From: Liolophura sinensis
Taxonomy: Eukaryota > Mollusca > Polyplacophora > Chitonida > Chitonidae
Assembly (NCBI RefSeq): GCF_032854445.1
Contig: NC_088302.1
Location: forward strand, 50,686,046-50,750,045
Reading direction: 5' to 3'
DNA length: 64,000 nt
Shown: piece by piece, positions 60,910 through 64,000 of the stretch
Layout: each line of letters starts with the position of its first letter
Numbering within the stretch: the first letter of the stretch is position 1
Program-made: the position numbers and the translations under genes
The notes under the pieces: model-generated
Database searches by the model: none
Seen by the model: the letters and a program-made list of their open reading frames with translations, nothing else
What the model was told of the DNA's origin: nothing

Positions 60910-62850
60910 CAGATCGATGACAGGTCTCAACTGAGGTGAATTCATTGCCACCTGCTATGGCCTCACTTATATATACAAATGTTACAAAATTAACTCTTAA
61001 TATTAGCGTTTTCTATTTTGGTGCATGTCTGTTGCGTAACCATGACACTCGTGTACGATGTCACACACACAGCGATAACTAGATTAAACCCTACAGAGCC
61101 TCGGCGTATTGCAGCTGACAAGTGACACATCAAGGAATTATCTACAGATTACACACTGTAATTATCAAATATTAATATGTCTGTGCATTTTTTTGTATGC
61201 GATTAACTGCGCATAATATACCGACTACAGGGGAGTGGATGCATATACATAGACCCGCAGATGCAATCTGTTCTGACAGATTTTGACATGTATATGCGAT
61301 AAAGGGGGTATAACAGAGAAATTTGTGAAAAAATAGAAGACATATATAAAATCATAAGTGCTATCAATAGACTCGGGGATTTTAATGTGTCTAATATATA
61401 ACATATCATAGTAATAAATAAGTTTTAAATTGAGACAAATTACTAGAAAGATTATTATGGGGTGAATGAAAGTTCGATATCGATATTATCAATGTCAAAG
61501 AAACATGACGCTTATAATAAAGCCCTGACTTAGTCACAGATTTCTACATATAAAACATTATATGTTACATTATCAACATCATTCTGGTTAGTTATATACA
61601 AAATTATGCGTCCAAAAGTACTGAGTCTACGTTTAAATTAAATGCTTCAAATTTTTATTTATGAACAGGAACACACAGGCTCCGCACGTTTGGGTAAAAC
61701 AATCCATTTTGTAACAAAACTTCCAGGAGATTTTTATAACAATATTACCTCTCCTTTTTTCACAAAAATGGTCGTAAGTAACGTGAGACCACCAAACTGT
61801 GTGTTCCCACGAAATCAAAAATCCCTTTTCTATTTGAATTTCTGATGATCTGCCAAAATTACATTAAGCTGCTTTTACGCAATACACCGTTACGGTTACC
61901 TCCCTTGGTTAATGAAAAGACCTCGAGCCAGTTCTGCCAAGGCGGGCAGGTCACATAAGCCCTTCACAGGCCTTTTGTAGAGTTCCACACATTATTACAC
62001 CCTACCTAGACAACGTATGTAGATAGTTCAGAGTCTGTTATTTTTTAACGGTGTTTTATGTTATTTTGTTGTTGGCTTTGGTATTTATGTATCTTTACCT
62101 ATGCTGGCCAATATTCATTGTGATACAATAAGCCTTCACATTATTGCAACATCAAATGTTTACACAAACTTGGAATCAAACTCCACATTTTATAAAACCA
62201 TTAAATTTCAATCGTTTACTTTTTGTATACCCTACTGTGTTTGAGTTTAACCTACAGGTTGTACCCTCGCTGTTTTACTCATATACTACAAAAGTGTCGA
62301 TGTTGGAAAACGTAAAGTCGATGTATACGCAATAGTTTCAATGTCGTTTGAACCAAGATGTTAGTTTCCCAGCAAAATTAAGTTTGAACTGAATCCAAAC
62401 CACCTTTCGGTACATATGATCTGAAGAACATGCAAAGGTATAAGAAGTCTAAAATGACATATATACATTTGTGGACTGTGGGCTGTGTCAACAAAATTTC
62501 TGCTATGGATATTTCTAAATGTATGTTAGGAATAAGACACTAAATCTATAGCACAGGTTGGCTCGTAAAATAATGCAGGTTTTGAATTAAAAAAAGATAA
62601 AACATTTGAGAATTATTATAAATTATACATATATTTTGGGTAAAATGCACGTTTTAACTGCATGGTAACATGCATGTATTCAACATAACATAGCTCTTGC
62701 ATGGTCTGCCAAAAGTTCGCCGTTTCATGGAAAGAGAATTTCAGGCAAGGTTTGGGAATTGGTTTAGGAACCGTTGAATGAATTCAACACACTTTAGGCT
62801 AAAAGTAAATACATTTCTAATTACAAAAACATTAGCTTATATAATTTCTT
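60910..62850. other. AT-rich sequence without a gene
   Basis: Single-copy sequence. Frames up to 68 codons. Nothing recognisable. Confidence 0.5.
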
Positions 62851-62863
62851 AATCATATTAATA
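62851..62863. repeat. Target-site duplication, left copy
   Basis: AATCATATTAATA, identical to 63022-63034. Confidence 0.93.
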
Positions 62864-63021
62864 TTTATTTATTTATTTATTTGATTGGTGCTTTACGCCG
62901 TACTCAAGAATATTTCACTTATACGACGGTGGCCAGCATTATGGTGGGAGGAAACCGGGCAGAGCCCGGGGAAAACCCACGACCATCCGCAGGTTTCTGA
63001 CAGACCTTCCCACATACGGCC
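62864..63021 (-). mobile_element. Short retroposon (SINE-like) with perfect 13-bp target-site duplications
   Basis: The plus strand reads (TTTA)n, TTGATTGGTGCTTTACGCCG, TACTCAAGAATATTTCACTT, ATACGACGGTGGCCAGCATT, ATGGTGGGAGGAAACCGGGC, AGAGCCCGGGGAAAACCCAC, GACCATCCGCAGG and finally CCCACATACGGCC. The T-rich left end is the reversed tail, so transcription sense is minus. Identical AATCATATTAATA flanks on each side define a 158-bp insertion. The tRNA-like head seen at 40244 is absent, so it is 5-prime truncated. A perfect hairpin CCGGGC-AGA-GCCCGG lies at 62955-62969. No protein is encoded. Confidence 0.95.
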
Positions 63022-63034
63022 AATCATATTAATA
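63022..63034. repeat. Target-site duplication, right copy
   Basis: AATCATATTAATA, identical to 62851-62863. Confidence 0.93.
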
Positions 63035-63429
63035 CTATATGCCTGAAGAATAGTTAGTTTAAATGAGCGTCTTGGATTAAGTTTGAGTCTATGTCCCATT
63101 TACAGATTAGCACAACAAAGACAGTTTTCATTATGAAAATCAAGGATGGGATTTCAAATAATCCAGAAAATTCCATTATATATACCAAGTGTCATCTATA
63201 CGAGTAAATGTTTGAGAAGAACCCTGGAATTTTGCAGTGTAAGTTTTACTGTATGAGTCAGGTGCGATTTCCCATTGACTAAAATGAACGTATTAGTCCT
63301 CACACTAAGTCATATGGATCTTGACCAAGTTCCTCATTTCACTAAATATTCGCTGAATTAAATTCAAACGCGTTTTAGGGGATTTCAAGGATATCGCAGA
63401 GTTGGGAAATGCGTTAACCAATTTGACTT
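63035..63429. other. AT-rich spacer without a gene
   Basis: Single-copy sequence, nothing recognisable. Confidence 0.5.
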
Positions 63430-63975
63430 TTACACTTGGGGAGTAATTGCGGAAGCTAAATAGTAGTTAGATATAGGAAGTCTTGGTGGAAACTATAACC
63501 TTTTAGTAGTAAGACTTTGGGAGGCATAGTGGAAACTAACTGTTAGTAGTTAGACTTAAAGAGTCGTTGTGGTAACTAATTATTAAATAGTTAAGATTTG
63601 GGAAGTCCTTGTTGAAAGTAATTAACTAGAAGTTAGACTTGTGAAGCCAATGTGGAATTAAATTAAATTATTAATTTGGTAGTTAGGCTTCGGGAATCAT
63701 TTGGGAACCAAATGTACTTAGTTGCTAAAGTGGAGGAACCATCGTGGACACTAATTTATTAGGAGATAGACTTTAAGAGTCTTTGTGGAAACTAAATAGT
63801 TATAGTATAGTTAGCTTTGGGGAGTCATTGTCGACACTAGCTGATTAACAGTTAGATTTGCGGGGACATCGTGGACACTAATTTATTAGGAGATGAGTCC
63901 TTGTGGAAACTAAAAAGTTAGTATAGTTAGACTTGAGGAGTCATTGTAGACACTAAAGAATTAGTGATCATGACG
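63430..63975. repeat. Diverged tandem repeat, about 45-50-bp unit, close to the right edge
   Basis: Recurring words AGTTAGACTT, GGGAGTCATTGTGG and AAACTAATTAGTTAGTAG appear about every 45-50 bp, at least ten copies. A longer block containing CATCGTGGACACTAATTTAT (63740-63760 and 63867-63887) occurs twice, so multi-unit duplication has taken place. The array may continue beyond the window. Confidence 0.85.
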
Positions 63976-64000
63976 TCCTAAGCGATATTTCCAAGAGTAT

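Noticed and set aside
1-64000. Bacterial operon, phage, plasmid or viral gene cluster
   Set aside because: No runs of long co-oriented genes with ribosome-binding sites, no recognisable viral or bacterial proteins, and abundant SINE-like elements, microsatellites and stop-rich frames typical of animal nuclear DNA.
1-64000. Autonomous transposon (reverse transcriptase, integrase or transposase gene)
   Set aside because: None of the open frames shows recognisable catalytic motifs, and I saw no long terminal or terminal inverted repeats bounding a coding body.

Overview
The window looks like AT-rich, mostly non-coding DNA from an animal nuclear genome. The best guess is a lophotrochozoan, probably a mollusc. 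The evidence is (1) dispersed tRNA-headed short retroposons with (AAATA)n or (ACTC)n tails, of a kind I associate with molluscan and brachiopod sequence; (2) many long minisatellite arrays and (AT)n microsatellites; and (3) no bacterial, phage or organellar gene arrangement. The longest open reading frames are only about 100-135 codons. I recognise no protein family in any of them, and many are simply tandem repeats read through. I therefore annotate no protein-coding gene. Short internal exons cannot be excluded, and two blocks that merit a transcript check are marked.

Layout. 1-14.7 kb is low-copy AT-rich sequence with GC-richer islands at 2.76-3.20, 6.76-7.20 and 8.38-8.69 kb. The 6.76-7.20 island carries a cluster of transcription-factor-like sites. 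14.7-22.5 kb is repeat-rich: a 21-bp minisatellite with an internal orientation switch and hairpin, a 39-bp array, two (AT)n tracts, a roughly 71-bp dimeric array, a decayed 40-bp array and three short retroposons. 22.5-31.5 kb mixes GC-richer single-copy sequence with another (AT)n tract, 27-bp and 22-bp arrays, one retroposon and a block containing a perfect PBX-MEIS-type decamer. 31.5-41.8 kb is mostly single-copy, with a GC-richer exon-like or enhancer-like block at 38.76-39.02 kb. 41.8-46.6 kb is a dense tandem-repeat cluster: a 34-bp array, a diverged 45-60-bp array, an intact tRNA-derived SINE with an 11-bp target-site duplication, and a 2.65-kb array of about 70 units of 37 bp. 47-57.5 kb is nearly repeat-free and locally GC-enriched, like a stretch of conserved non-coding elements. 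57.5-64 kb returns to repeats: a 52/104-bp array, a 27-bp array with an about 295-bp higher-order duplication, a short retroposon with a perfect 13-bp target-site duplication, and a 45-50-bp array that may run off the right edge.

Interpretation. Nothing here encodes a recognisable multi-gene system. The strongest positive signals concern genome structure: two retroposon groups sharing a 3-prime module, so possibly mobilised by the same LINE machinery; several arrays with higher-order structure; and regulatory-looking single-copy blocks suggesting a gene desert or large intron near a developmental regulator. The first two are read directly from the sequence. The last is inference.
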